Part shown: one piece after another, positions 19,653 to 26,611 of the stretch
How positions within the stretch are numbered: the first letter of the stretch is position 1
Layout: every line of letters starts with the position of its first letter
Source: Microbacterium imperiale
GTDB lineage: Bacteria > Actinomycetota > Actinomycetes > Actinomycetales > Microbacteriaceae
Assembly: GCF_017876655.1 (NCBI RefSeq)
Contig: NZ_JAGIOK010000002.1
Coordinates: 1-26,611 of the forward strand
Direction: 5' to 3'
Length of the DNA stretch: 26,611 bases
Made by a program: the position numbers and the translations under genes
Notes under the pieces: generated by a model
Database searches by the model: none
Seen by the model: the letters and a program-made list of their open reading frames with translations, nothing else
What the model was told of the DNA's origin: nothing

Positions 19653-19689
19653 CGCCCCATTGTGCCAACTCATGCCCGCTGCCTCTCGG

Positions 19690-19806
19690 TTGCGATGCCC
19701 CGAAAGCGGGACTACATTCGTGGTAAGTGCTAATCAAGCTAGCAGATACGGAGATTCCATTCAGGTTTTGTCCCCCATTTGGTGGACAAACGAGGGGTCG
19801 GAGGGT
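19690..19806 (+). promoter_or_regulatory. Promoter and leader of the conjugation operon
   Basis: TTGCGA (19690-19695) and TACATT (19713-19718) are spaced by 17 bases. The leader of about 85 bases contains an inverted repeat TTTGTCC/GGACAAA (19767-19773 and 19784-19790) whose stem can extend with CC/GG pairs, and GGAGGG near 19800 as ribosome site for ATG 19809. The hairpin lies close enough to the ribosome site to influence initiation, or may be an operator. Confidence 0.6.
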
Positions 19807-19808
19807 CC

Positions 19809-20582
19809 ATGTCAGACACATATCGTCTACTTGTTGCGAAGAATCTGGGCGAGCACGAGATGGAAAAACGCAGACGACGCGGGGGAGCGCAGCAGCATGG
19901 TGAAGTCGGCATGATGCGATCAGGCGAAGGACGATCGCGGTCCGCGGACGAGAGCATGGTCATCGCGGCGATGCACGCGCAGGCGTGGCGATTCACTGGC
20001 GCCGACTACACGCAAGGGTCGGTGCCGCAGCTGCTCACCTACGCGATGGAGTACGTGCGGACCCCGGCACCGTGGGAGATCTCACTCGAACACACGACCT
20101 CGGGCCGCACCCTGTTCCGCGTGAACGCTGACGGGTCAGTGATCGCGTATCTGCGAACCGGCGCGCGAGAGGTCTGGCCCGCCGGGACCATTCCCGCTCG
20201 CCTGCTGCCGATGATCGGCGCCCATCAGGGAGCCGGCGTGAGCGTGTGGGCGCAGCTGCTTGGGGGAGTGGAGGTGCCCGACGTCGACGACGACCAAGGC
20301 CCTGCACTGATCGTGGTTCGCTCCACCCTCGCCGGAGTCGAGGCCGCTAAGCGGTACTCGGCCAGGGCCGGCGCGATCCTGCTCGTCGCCGATGCGGCGG
20401 GCAAGCTGCCGCCCGAGGTGCGGCGCGCAGTCCGAGTTCTAGAGGGGGCGGCACCTGTCGTCCCCGTGCCCTGGCTCCCCGCGCTGCGGGGCATGATCTC
20501 CGTCCCGGAGAACTCAGCCATCAAGAAGGCCGCGGCAAAAGTTGCTGCGGCTGTCCGCGAACAATGGAGGGAAACCCCGTGA
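19809..20582 (+). CDS. First protein of the conjugation operon, function unknown
   Basis: A 257-residue soluble protein. The N-terminus is basic and probably disordered (KRRRRGGAQQHGEVG). A middle domain follows (WEISLEHTTSGRTLFRVNAD, GSVIAYLRTG). The C-terminal half (GPALIVVRSTLAGVEAAKRY, AILLVADAAGKLPPEVRRAV, VPVPWLPALRGM) resembles a degenerate ParA/MinD-like Rossmann fold without a P-loop. ATG at 19809 is set by GGAGGG just upstream. The gene overlaps the next by four bases (GTGA). Similar proteins often open actinobacterial conjugation operons, but no role is established; I infer a cytosolic scaffold or regulator. Confidence 0.7.
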   Translation: MSDTYRLLVAKNLGEHEMEKRRRRGGAQQHGEVGMMRSGEGRSRSADESMVIAAMHAQAWRFTGADYTQGSVPQLLTYAMEYVRTPAPWEISLEHTTSGRTLFRVNADGSVIAYLRTGAREVWPAGTIPARLLPMIGAHQGAGVSVWAQLLGGVEVPDVDDDQGPALIVVRSTLAGVEAAKRYSARAGAILLVADAAGKLPPEVRRAVRVLEGAAPVVPVPWLPALRGMISVPENSAIKKAAAKVAAAVREQWRETP

Positions 20583-20887
20583 ACCTGGTCCTCGACGTCG
20601 CCACGACCGCGACGCACATCGTCCCGATGGCGCCCTACTGCCTGCCCGCAGAAGCGCAAAACGCGATGGACACGGCGCGACTGTGGGTGCAGATCGCCGC
20701 CGTGGCTCTCGCGGTCATCGCGCTCATCCTCGTGGGCATCGGAATGTTCTTCCAGCACAGCCGCGGCGACGGTGGGCAGATGCTCTCGCGCCTCGGCTGG
20801 TGGATCGCCGGCGTGGTGCTCGTCGCCGCGGCGTCGGGCATCGTCTCGATCTTCCTGCAGGTCCCCACCGACTGCATCCAGCGATAG
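20579..20887 (+). CDS. VirB2/TrbC-like small two-helix membrane protein
   Basis: A 102-residue protein with two hydrophobic helices (residues about 36-59, WVQIAAVALAVIALILVGIG, and 73-95, WWIAGVVLVAAASGIVSIFL) and short flanking tails with two cysteines. Size and topology match VirB2/TrbC pilin-like subunits of type IV secretion systems; in Gram-positive systems the pilus itself is usually absent. GTG at 20579 is chosen over ATG 20564 because the GGAGG ribosome site lies between them. The position before the VirB8- and VirB6-like genes supports the call. The sequence signal alone is weak. Confidence 0.7.
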   Translation: MNLVLDVATTATHIVPMAPYCLPAEAQNAMDTARLWVQIAAVALAVIALILVGIGMFFQHSRGDGGQMLSRLGWWIAGVVLVAAASGIVSIFLQVPTDCIQR

Positions 20888-20898
20888 GGAGCTCGACG

Positions 20899-21588
20899 GT
20901 GAAGAAGAACGCATGGATCGGGCTGGTGGTTGCCATCGCGGCAGTCGCCAGCCTCATCGTGGCCGTCCTCCTCCTCACCGCGCCCCGCGGTGGCGGTGAC
21001 GCGGGCGGAACGCCGTCCGCGTCACCCGCGAGTGCCGAAGGCGTCGACGGCGGGTACTGCCAAGTCGGCGAATCGGACGAGGTAAATCCGCCGGCTGATC
21101 TCGCGTGGGAGGCCGCGCGAGGGTTCACCTGGCCGGTGTCATCATCGGTCGGCCCAACGAAGGAGCGTGACGGATATCCGGCGTGCTTCGAGCGGTCGCC
21201 TGCGGGTGCGGGACTGTTCGCGGCCACGTTCTACGCAGAGGCGATGGTCGGCTCGGGTGCTCCCGTGGACGCGCTGGACTTCTACACGGTGGAATCGCCG
21301 GGTAAGAGCGAGGTTCTGCGTACGGCGCCGGCCTCTAATGAGGGTGCGACCGAAAGCTGGGCATCTGCGGGGATGACGTTCGCCGGCTACCGCATCGACG
21401 AGTACACCGAGGACCGCGTTTCTCTGTACGTCGTGGTCACGACGTCGCGCAACGCGACTGGTTACGCCGGCTTCCCGATGACGGTCGTGTGGGAGGGCGA
21501 CGACTGGAAGATGCGGCCAAAGGACGACGGCAGCTCGGGCAGCCCGATCGACGTCACGTCTGACGACTTCGTTAGGTGGGTCGGGTAA
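20899..21588 (+). CDS. VirB8-like membrane-anchored conjugation protein
   Basis: A 229-residue protein with one N-terminal helix (residues about 5-27) and a Gly/Ser/Ala linker. A domain follows: GFTWPVSSSVGPTKERDGYP, CFERSPAGAGLFAATFYAEAM, ..., YVVVTTSRNATGYAGFPMTVVWEGDDWKM. Proteins of this kind in actinobacterial conjugation operons have the anchored NTF2-like layout of VirB8/TcpC, a channel scaffold outside the membrane. GTG at 20899 is supported by GGGAG seven bases upstream. The stop overlaps the next start (TAATG). The VirB8 assignment is by topology and order, not by a visible motif. Confidence 0.68.
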   Translation: MKKNAWIGLVVAIAAVASLIVAVLLLTAPRGGGDAGGTPSASPASAEGVDGGYCQVGESDEVNPPADLAWEAARGFTWPVSSSVGPTKERDGYPACFERSPAGAGLFAATFYAEAMVGSGAPVDALDFYTVESPGKSEVLRTAPASNEGATESWASAGMTFAGYRIDEYTEDRVSLYVVVTTSRNATGYAGFPMTVVWEGDDWKMRPKDDGSSGSPIDVTSDDFVRWVG

Positions 21589-22868
21589 TGGCTGAGTGCT
21601 CCGGTGCGGGAGATTTCATCTTCAACGGTGGGGAGTGTGTGCCGCAGGCCATCGGCGGGCTTATCGGCTCGCAGATGGAGAAGTTCACCCAGGAGCTTTA
21701 CCGGGGCGCAAACGATCTGTGGAACGGGTTCTTCACGTCTTGGATCCAGTCACCTCCGGAGGCTGTGATCGGTGGCGCGACGTCGGAGTGGTTCGCGGCG
21801 GTGGCAGGGCCGATCCAGGCGGTGCTGCTTGCAATCGGTCTGATGGTCGCGGGTATCCGCACGATGCTCCTCGCACGCGGCGAGCCCGCGGCTGATGCGG
21901 CCAAGAAGCTGCTGCGCGCAATCCTCGTGACGGTCGCGGGAACGGCGTTCTTCCAGATCATGCTGCTGGGATCGAACTCGCTGGCGCGGTGGATCCTCGA
22001 CACCGCGAGCGGCGGCACTACCCCCAACCTGGTGGGTGACGTCGCGACGTTCGGCGGCAACATCGCCATGGCGATGATCTTCGGCGTTTTCGGGCTGATC
22101 GTGGTCGGCATCCAATGGCTGATCATGATCCTGCGGGCCGTGGCGCTGACGGTGCTTGTGCCGTTCTGGCCTGTCGCGGCCTCGGGCGCGATGTTCGAGC
22201 GTCACGAAAAGATGTTCACCCAGACGACGGGGTGGCTGATTGCCTTCCTGCTGTACTCGCCGCTGGCTGCGGCGCTGTACGGCATGTCGATCCGTCTGCG
22301 CCAAGGGGCCGATGGCCTCGCGGGCGTGATGATCGGCATGGCGATCTTCCTGCTGGCGTTGTTCGCGCTTCCGGCGCTGGTGAAGCTCGTGATGCCGGCA
22401 GCCGCGGCGCTGGGAAGCGCGAGCGCCGGGTCGATGATGATGCGCGCTGGCGGCGCGATGATGACCGCGGGCGTTGCCGCGGGGGCTGTCGTAGCCACGG
22501 GGGGCGCCGCTGCGCCCGTTGTGGCCGGCGGCGGCGCCGCGGCTGCAGCGGGCGGGGGAGCAGCTGCAGGCGGCGGCGCCGTGGCCGCGGGTGGCGGCGC
22601 GGCGGCCGGTGGCGGCGCAGCGGGAAGCGCGAGCGCGGCCGGTGGCGGCGCAGCGGGTGCGGGCACGGCTGGAAGCAGCGCTGCAGCGCCGACCGGTGCG
22701 AGCGGTCCGAGCACTGTCGGCGGATCAGCTGCAGGCGGCTGGGATGCCGCATCGGGCAGTGCCGGCGGGTCCGGTTCTGGCCGCGGCTGGGACGCGGCGC
22801 GTGAAGTAGCAAGGTCGCTGCCTCAGGGCAGTACGACGACTGTGGAGGACACTTTCAATGAGCACTGA
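21588..22868 (+). CDS. VirB6/TrbL-like polytopic channel protein with Gly/Ala-rich tail
   Basis: A 426-residue membrane protein. At least five hydrophobic segments lie between residues about 60 and 290 (for example IQAVLLAIGLMVAGI, AILVTVAGTAFFQIML, MAMIFGVFGLIVVGIQWLIM, GVMIGMAIFLLALFALPALV), the TrbL/VirB6 topology. The last 130 residues are almost only Gly, Ala and Ser, with a repeated motif GWDAAS/GWDAAR near the end. VirB6 proteins form the inner-membrane pore of the transfer channel. The start at 21588 overlaps the previous stop by one base; the stop overlaps the following gene by 11 bases. The tail is encoded by GC-rich internal repeats (about 22510-22700). Confidence 0.82.
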   Translation: MAECSGAGDFIFNGGECVPQAIGGLIGSQMEKFTQELYRGANDLWNGFFTSWIQSPPEAVIGGATSEWFAAVAGPIQAVLLAIGLMVAGIRTMLLARGEPAADAAKKLLRAILVTVAGTAFFQIMLLGSNSLARWILDTASGGTTPNLVGDVATFGGNIAMAMIFGVFGLIVVGIQWLIMILRAVALTVLVPFWPVAASGAMFERHEKMFTQTTGWLIAFLLYSPLAAALYGMSIRLRQGADGLAGVMIGMAIFLLALFALPALVKLVMPAAAALGSASAGSMMMRAGGAMMTAGVAAGAVVATGGAAAPVVAGGGAAAAAGGGAAAGGGAVAAGGGAAAGGGAAGSASAAGGGAAGAGTAGSSAAAPTGASGPSTVGGSAAGGWDAASGSAGGSGSGRGWDAAREVARSLPQGSTTTVEDTFNEH

Positions 22869-24378
22869 GCAGATCACCCCGACCGAACGGACGCGGTTCG
22901 GGAACTGGATACCGGTTCGTAAAGCGACCCTCGGCGGGCTGACGGTGGTGGGCTGGGGAATCCTCCTGACGGCGCTGATTCTGATGGTGCTGTTCTTCAC
23001 GCGCGGAGCCTTCGGCGCCGGCCTCATCGTCATCAGCGCCGCGTTGGTGTTCGAACTGGTGTTCGTCCTGCGGTTCGGGGGAGACGCGACGGGGGAGACG
23101 ATCGCGTCCCGCCTGTCGACCGCGCTGTCGGGAGTGCGGCGAGTGGACCGCGGCGAGGCCCGGTTCAACTCGGGCCTGTTCTCGAACCTGCCGGCGGACA
23201 ACCTCACCGGCCTGCCCGGGCTGCTGGGGAACCTGCGGGAGATCGACGGCACGGACGGCCGCGGCGACCCGTTCACGCTGCTGTACGACCCGAACGTGCA
23301 GACGGTGACGGCGGTGTTTGCGTGCAACCCCGAGGGCACCGACCTGCAGCAGCGAGCGAAGATCGACCAGGACGTCGCTTGGTACGGCAACGTCATCGCG
23401 TCGCTGTCGCGGGACTCTGCGATCGCTGGAGCGGTGACGATCGTTGACTCGGCGTTGCGGTCCTCGGAACCGCTGGTGCAGAAGATCGCCTCCGACATCG
23501 ACCCGCAAGCGCCCGCGGTGGCGCGGCAGGCGATGATGGAGGCCGCCCAGCGGCTCCCGGAACGCTACGCGGAACTGTCGACCTGGGTCACCATCTCTTG
23601 GTCGGTCCCGGCCCTCGCTGGGGGCATTGAGGATGCGGTGGCCGAGGTCGCGTCAAAGCTGCCGTACCACGTCGACGCGCTGCGCGACGCGGGCGGCGGT
23701 GCGGTCGTGACGGCCACGAGCGGGATGATCGCCGACGCGGTGCGGGTGGCGTACAGCCCTGAGCGGTCGACGGAGATCGCGAGCGACGAGCTGCGCGGTC
23801 ACCACAACGCTCTGCGGGTGACTGAGGCCGGCCCCGACTACTTCGACGACTCCAACCGGCGGGTGTGCCTCCACGACGAAGTGGCGTCGATGACAGCTCT
23901 CGTGCTGGCGCCGCCGCGCCTGCACATCACGGAAGAGACATTGGCACCGCTGTTCCGCCCGTCCGAGCGGTTCCTCCGCAAGCGCGTCGTGACGTTCTAC
24001 CGCCCGGTCTCAGCTGCGAAGAGCACTGCTCTCGTTGAACAGATGGGAGCGACGGCATCGACGGTAGCCAGCGCGAAAGCGCGGCGCACAGAGCGGGACA
24101 ACCGCGTCGTGCAGCACGCGGCGAAGCTCGAACAGGAAGTGACCTCCGGCGCCGCGATCACGCGTTTTGGAATGGCGGTCACGGTGACGTTCGAGCCCGA
24201 CACCCGGTCGTACCGGGAGGCGACGTTGAAGCTGAAATCGCTTCTCGAGGCGTCGTCGCTGACGTACCGGTTCTGCGAGCACGACGCCGGCCCGGCGTTC
24301 CACACGACGTTGCCGCTGGGAATCCTCCCGTGGCTCTACGAGACTCAGATCGAGAAAGTGATGGGGAAGGTCGCATGA
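22858..24378 (+). CDS. SCO6880-family conjugation protein (VirB3/VirB4 N-terminal-like)
   Basis: A 506-residue protein. Two hydrophobic segments (residues about 25-65, WGILLTALILMVLFFTRGAF and GAGLIVISAALVFELVFVLR) are followed by a large cytosolic domain without a P-loop. This is the architecture of the SCO6880 family: a PrgI/VirB3-like membrane part fused to the non-catalytic N-terminal region of VirB4. It includes DPFTLLYDPNVQTVTAVFAC, TWVTISWSVPAL and TEETLAPLFRPSERFLRKRV. It works with the ATPase encoded next, which supplies the missing catalytic half. It overlaps both neighbours, 11 bases before and ATGA after. Confidence 0.85.
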   Translation: MSTEQITPTERTRFGNWIPVRKATLGGLTVVGWGILLTALILMVLFFTRGAFGAGLIVISAALVFELVFVLRFGGDATGETIASRLSTALSGVRRVDRGEARFNSGLFSNLPADNLTGLPGLLGNLREIDGTDGRGDPFTLLYDPNVQTVTAVFACNPEGTDLQQRAKIDQDVAWYGNVIASLSRDSAIAGAVTIVDSALRSSEPLVQKIASDIDPQAPAVARQAMMEAAQRLPERYAELSTWVTISWSVPALAGGIEDAVAEVASKLPYHVDALRDAGGGAVVTATSGMIADAVRVAYSPERSTEIASDELRGHHNALRVTEAGPDYFDDSNRRVCLHDEVASMTALVLAPPRLHITEETLAPLFRPSERFLRKRVVTFYRPVSAAKSTALVEQMGATASTVASAKARRTERDNRVVQHAAKLEQEVTSGAAITRFGMAVTVTFEPDTRSYREATLKLKSLLEASSLTYRFCEHDAGPAFHTTLPLGILPWLYETQIEKVMGKVA

Positions 24379-25925
24379 GCCGTCAAGCAGCCTGGATGCG
24401 CGCACGTCCCCGCACCCTGAGCCGGATGGGCTTCTTCGGTGCCGGCGGGGGACGGTGGAACCGGGTACCGAAAGCCCCGCTGTGGTACTCGTCGTCGGTC
24501 CAGGCGTGCGGAATCTACCCGTTCGTGACCGGCACCGCCCGCCCCGTCTCGGGGGTTCCCCTCGGTCGTGACCTGCTGACGGGAACGGCCGTGGCGATGG
24601 ATCACCACTCGCTGTACATGGAGGGCGTGATCTCGTCGCCGTCGATGTTCATGTTCGGGATCAACGGCGTGGGCAAAAGCTCCACGGCGCAGACAATCCA
24701 GCTGGGGATGATGGCCCGCGGCATGGTGCCGGCGGTGTTCAACCCCTTGAAGAAGGGCGAGCACACCCCGCTAGTCGAACAAGCCGGCGGGAAGGTGTTC
24801 GAGTTCGGACCCACCGCGCGGCACCAGCTGAACCTGCTCTCCCGCGGCCCGCTGGGCCGCGCGGCAGACACCATCGGCGGTCAGGCCGGCGAGGACGTGA
24901 ACCGCCTGGCGACGTGGAAGGTCGTCCAGCAAGCACAAGCGGCGCTGCGGGTCAGCCGCGGCGTGCCGCTGGATGACATCGACGACGCGGTGATCGAGGC
25001 GATGGTGACGGACATTCTGGCCCGTAACCCGCGGCCGGTCACCAGCGATCTATCGGCGCTGTTCTACGCCCCCTCCGCGCGGGTTCTCGCCGTGTCGGGG
25101 CAGGAGGACGCAACGTCCTTCCGCCGCCGGTTCGAGCGGCTGGGGGAGTCGCTGCGCGCGATGCTCGGCGGCGACCTGGGCCGGCTTCTCGGTGGCACGG
25201 AGTCGATCGAGATCGACCCGGGCAACCGCGGCGGGTTCTGCTTCGATACGTCCTCGATCCCCGCAACGGCGACCAAGCTCCTGTCGACGGCCATGCTGAT
25301 GTCGTGGTCGATGGGTATGGATGCGATCGATGCTCACTGGGAGCTTGCTCGGCATGAAGAGCGGATCGCGACTGAGGCGGCGGCAGCGGGGGAGATCTAC
25401 ACGCCGAAGGTGACCTGGACCGGTTTCACGACGCTGATGGATGAGTTCTGGTACCCGATGCGGTCGACGCCCGGGATCGTCGACCGGGTGGACGCGCTGT
25501 CGCGGTCCAACCGGTCGGTGGGAACGGCAGAGATGAAGATCACGCACTCACCGAAGGACATGCTCTCTCTCCGCGACGAAGAGGACCGCATGAAGGCGCG
25601 CGGGCTCGCGGAACGCTCGGGCGTGCTCGCGCTGCTGGCGTTGACGGGCGAGGACCTCCAAGCGCTCGGTGAGGTCAAGCCACTGACGCCAGAAGAGATC
25701 CGCCTGGTGTCCGGCTTCAACGCAGCCAAGACGTGGCGCAGCCGCCCCATGGGCGATGGCCGGCAGGCGGCGCCCCCGGGCGCGGGAAAGGTGCTGTTCA
25801 AGGTCGAGGGCCGGCCCGGCGTGCCGGTTCAAATGGTGCAGACGCCCACGCAGAAGGGCCTGCACATCACCGATGAGCGGTTCCGAAAGCAGAGCGAGAC
25901 GATCAGGACGAGGCGGGCGAGCTGA
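24375..25925 (+). CDS. VirB4-like conjugation ATPase
   Basis: A 516-residue ATPase that powers the transfer channel. Walker A GINGVGKSS at residues 95-103 (lysine K101) follows MEGVISSPSMFMF. Walker B TTLMDEFW at 352-359 has D356 and E357. A C-terminal region (VLALLALTGEDLQALGEVKP, LTPEEIRLVSGF) is characteristic of VirB4 motor domains in actinobacteria. It is shorter than full VirB4 because the N-terminal domain is carried by the SCO6880-family protein encoded upstream. ATG at 24375 overlaps the previous stop; the stop TGA (25923-25925) overlaps the coupling-protein ATG by one base. Confidence 0.9.
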   Translation: MSRQAAWMRARPRTLSRMGFFGAGGGRWNRVPKAPLWYSSSVQACGIYPFVTGTARPVSGVPLGRDLLTGTAVAMDHHSLYMEGVISSPSMFMFGINGVGKSSTAQTIQLGMMARGMVPAVFNPLKKGEHTPLVEQAGGKVFEFGPTARHQLNLLSRGPLGRAADTIGGQAGEDVNRLATWKVVQQAQAALRVSRGVPLDDIDDAVIEAMVTDILARNPRPVTSDLSALFYAPSARVLAVSGQEDATSFRRRFERLGESLRAMLGGDLGRLLGGTESIEIDPGNRGGFCFDTSSIPATATKLLSTAMLMSWSMGMDAIDAHWELARHEERIATEAAAAGEIYTPKVTWTGFTTLMDEFWYPMRSTPGIVDRVDALSRSNRSVGTAEMKITHSPKDMLSLRDEEDRMKARGLAERSGVLALLALTGEDLQALGEVKPLTPEEIRLVSGFNAAKTWRSRPMGDGRQAAPPGAGKVLFKVEGRPGVPVQMVQTPTQKGLHITDERFRKQSETIRTRRAS

Positions 25926-26611
25926 TGTCTGCCGTCACCCGGAACACCGGCCCCGGCACGGGCGCCGCCGTTGCCGTCCTGATCGCGCTGTTCGCAGCGA
26001 TCGGGGCGGCGTCGGTGTGGACGATCGCGCGGTGGATGAGCACCGGGCGGGTTGAGTTCGTCAACCCCGTCGCCGGGGTGATGGGCCGCGAACCGTGGAC
26101 GGCCACTCACACGGCCGCGGCGATCGCGGTCGCCGTGGTGGTCCTGGCGGTCATCGTCCTCGCCGTGGTGCTCGCCGTGCGGGCCTCGCGCGACCGGTCG
26201 CCGGCCGACCGTGCAGCCCCGTACATGGGCAAAGGGCGCTCGATCGCGCCGCTGCTGCCCGGGGCTCTGGCCAAGAAGCACAAGCGGATGGGCCTGGACG
26301 TTCGCCGGTTCCGTGGCGTCCTGGTCGGATACGCGGTGGTGGGTGCCACGGCGCTGCGCGCGTCGTATGAGGACACCATCACCGTCATTGCCGGCCCGCG
26401 CCGCAACAAGTCGGTGTCGATCGTCATCCCCGCCATCGTCGAGGCCCCGGGGGCGCTTCTGGTGACGGGGAACAAGCCCGATCTGATGGTCACCGCGGGG
26501 CACCGGGCCACGATGGGCCGGGTGTCGCTGTTTGACCCTCAGGGGCTTGCTGCAGCGCACACGGACAACCGGTGCTGGTGGAACCCTCTGGCGACCGTCC
26601 GCACGATCGAG
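25925..26611 (+). CDS. VirD4/TraG-like coupling ATPase, N-terminal part (continues at base 1)
   Basis: The first 229 codons of the coupling protein, running to the window edge in frame. Two membrane helices (residues about 12-36 and 62-86) are followed by a cytosolic domain with GYAVVGATALRASYEDTITV. The nucleotide site is GPRRNKS at 157-163, an unusual P-loop in which the glycine before the lysine is asparagine, then VSIVIPAIVEAPGALLVTGN and KPDL, the TraG/VirD4 pattern. WWNPLATVRTIE at the edge joins DAAVLADVFAAAS at base 1. It is part of the same overlapping operon as virB4. Confidence 0.92.
   Translation, partial: MSAVTRNTGPGTGAAVAVLIALFAAIGAASVWTIARWMSTGRVEFVNPVAGVMGREPWTATHTAAAIAVAVVVLAVIVLAVVLAVRASRDRSPADRAAPYMGKGRSIAPLLPGALAKKHKRMGLDVRRFRGVLVGYAVVGATALRASYEDTITVIAGPRRNKSVSIVIPAIVEAPGALLVTGNKPDLMVTAGHRATMGRVSLFDPQGLAAAHTDNRCWWNPLATVRTIE

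Noticed and set aside
19655..19666. TTGGCAC motif resembling a sigma-54 -24 element
   Set aside because: No matching TTGC -12 element follows, and actinobacteria generally lack sigma-54; the CACAAT/six-base rule explains it better.
22510..22700. Gly/Ala-coding DNA repeats as a mobile or CRISPR-like array
   Set aside because: The repeats are irregular, in frame and encode the flexible tail of the VirB6-like protein.
1..26611. tRNA, rRNA, CRISPR, riboswitch or intact insertion sequence
   Set aside because: Reading both strands, I saw no structure or conserved core for any of these; subtle ones could be missed without covariance searches.

Overview
This window looks like a complete circular conjugative plasmid of a GC-rich actinobacterium, cut open inside its coupling-protein gene. 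The last codon at 26609-26611 and the first at 1-3 are in the same frame. Joining the ends turns an N-terminal fragment (two membrane helices plus a P-loop) and a C-terminal fragment (Walker B and the rest of the ATPase) into one VirD4/TraG-like protein of about 571 residues. High GC, GTG/TTG starts, many leaderless genes, a MobF relaxase, an SCO6880-family protein and a DUF4913 protein point to Actinobacteria. Several small proteins look like ones common in Microbacteriaceae (perhaps Microbacterium), but that is a judgement by eye.

Layout. (1) 19653-26611 and 1-1381: the conjugation operon on the + strand. It encodes an unknown first protein, a VirB2-like small membrane protein, a VirB8-like anchored protein, a VirB6/TrbL-like channel protein, an SCO6880-family protein, a VirB4 ATPase, the VirD4 coupling protein and a DUF4913 protein. 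Most genes overlap by 1-11 bases, and the operon ends at a strong hairpin. (2) 1382-7605: a single-helix protein, the MobF relaxase on the minus strand, an oriT candidate dense in inverted repeats (5424-5721), then a small basic protein, a lipoprotein and a transglycosylase-peptidase. (3) 7606-12435: an accessory region bounded by two paralogous Cys-rich genes in direct orientation. It holds a broken serine resolvase, a decayed methyltransferase/specificity gene, a DUF5655 gene, a RelE-like toxin gene with a Cys-His-Asp enzyme-like gene, and a divergent antitoxin gene. (4) 12436-16036: cargo and control. It contains a winged-helix regulator, a conserved-looking small protein behind an SOS-box-like site, a nuclease lipoprotein, a three-gene hicA-X-hicB operon and an nrdH-metallopeptidase operon. 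(5) 16037-19652: maintenance, with parA-parB, an iteron origin, repA, a nested inverted-repeat element and a second winged-helix regulator facing the conjugation operon.

Two whole-plasmid patterns stand out. First, at least nine genes have a -10-like hexamer exactly six bases before the start codon, so most cargo and control genes are probably transcribed as leaderless mRNAs. The long conjugation operon and parA instead have Shine-Dalgarno leaders. Second, a palindrome family with core TATCANNTGATA sits after parB, in the parA promoter and, inside a 42-bp palindrome, just after repA. It is the best centromere/operator candidate. No antibiotic-resistance, metal-resistance or catabolic genes were seen, and no tRNA, rRNA, CRISPR array or intact insertion sequence.
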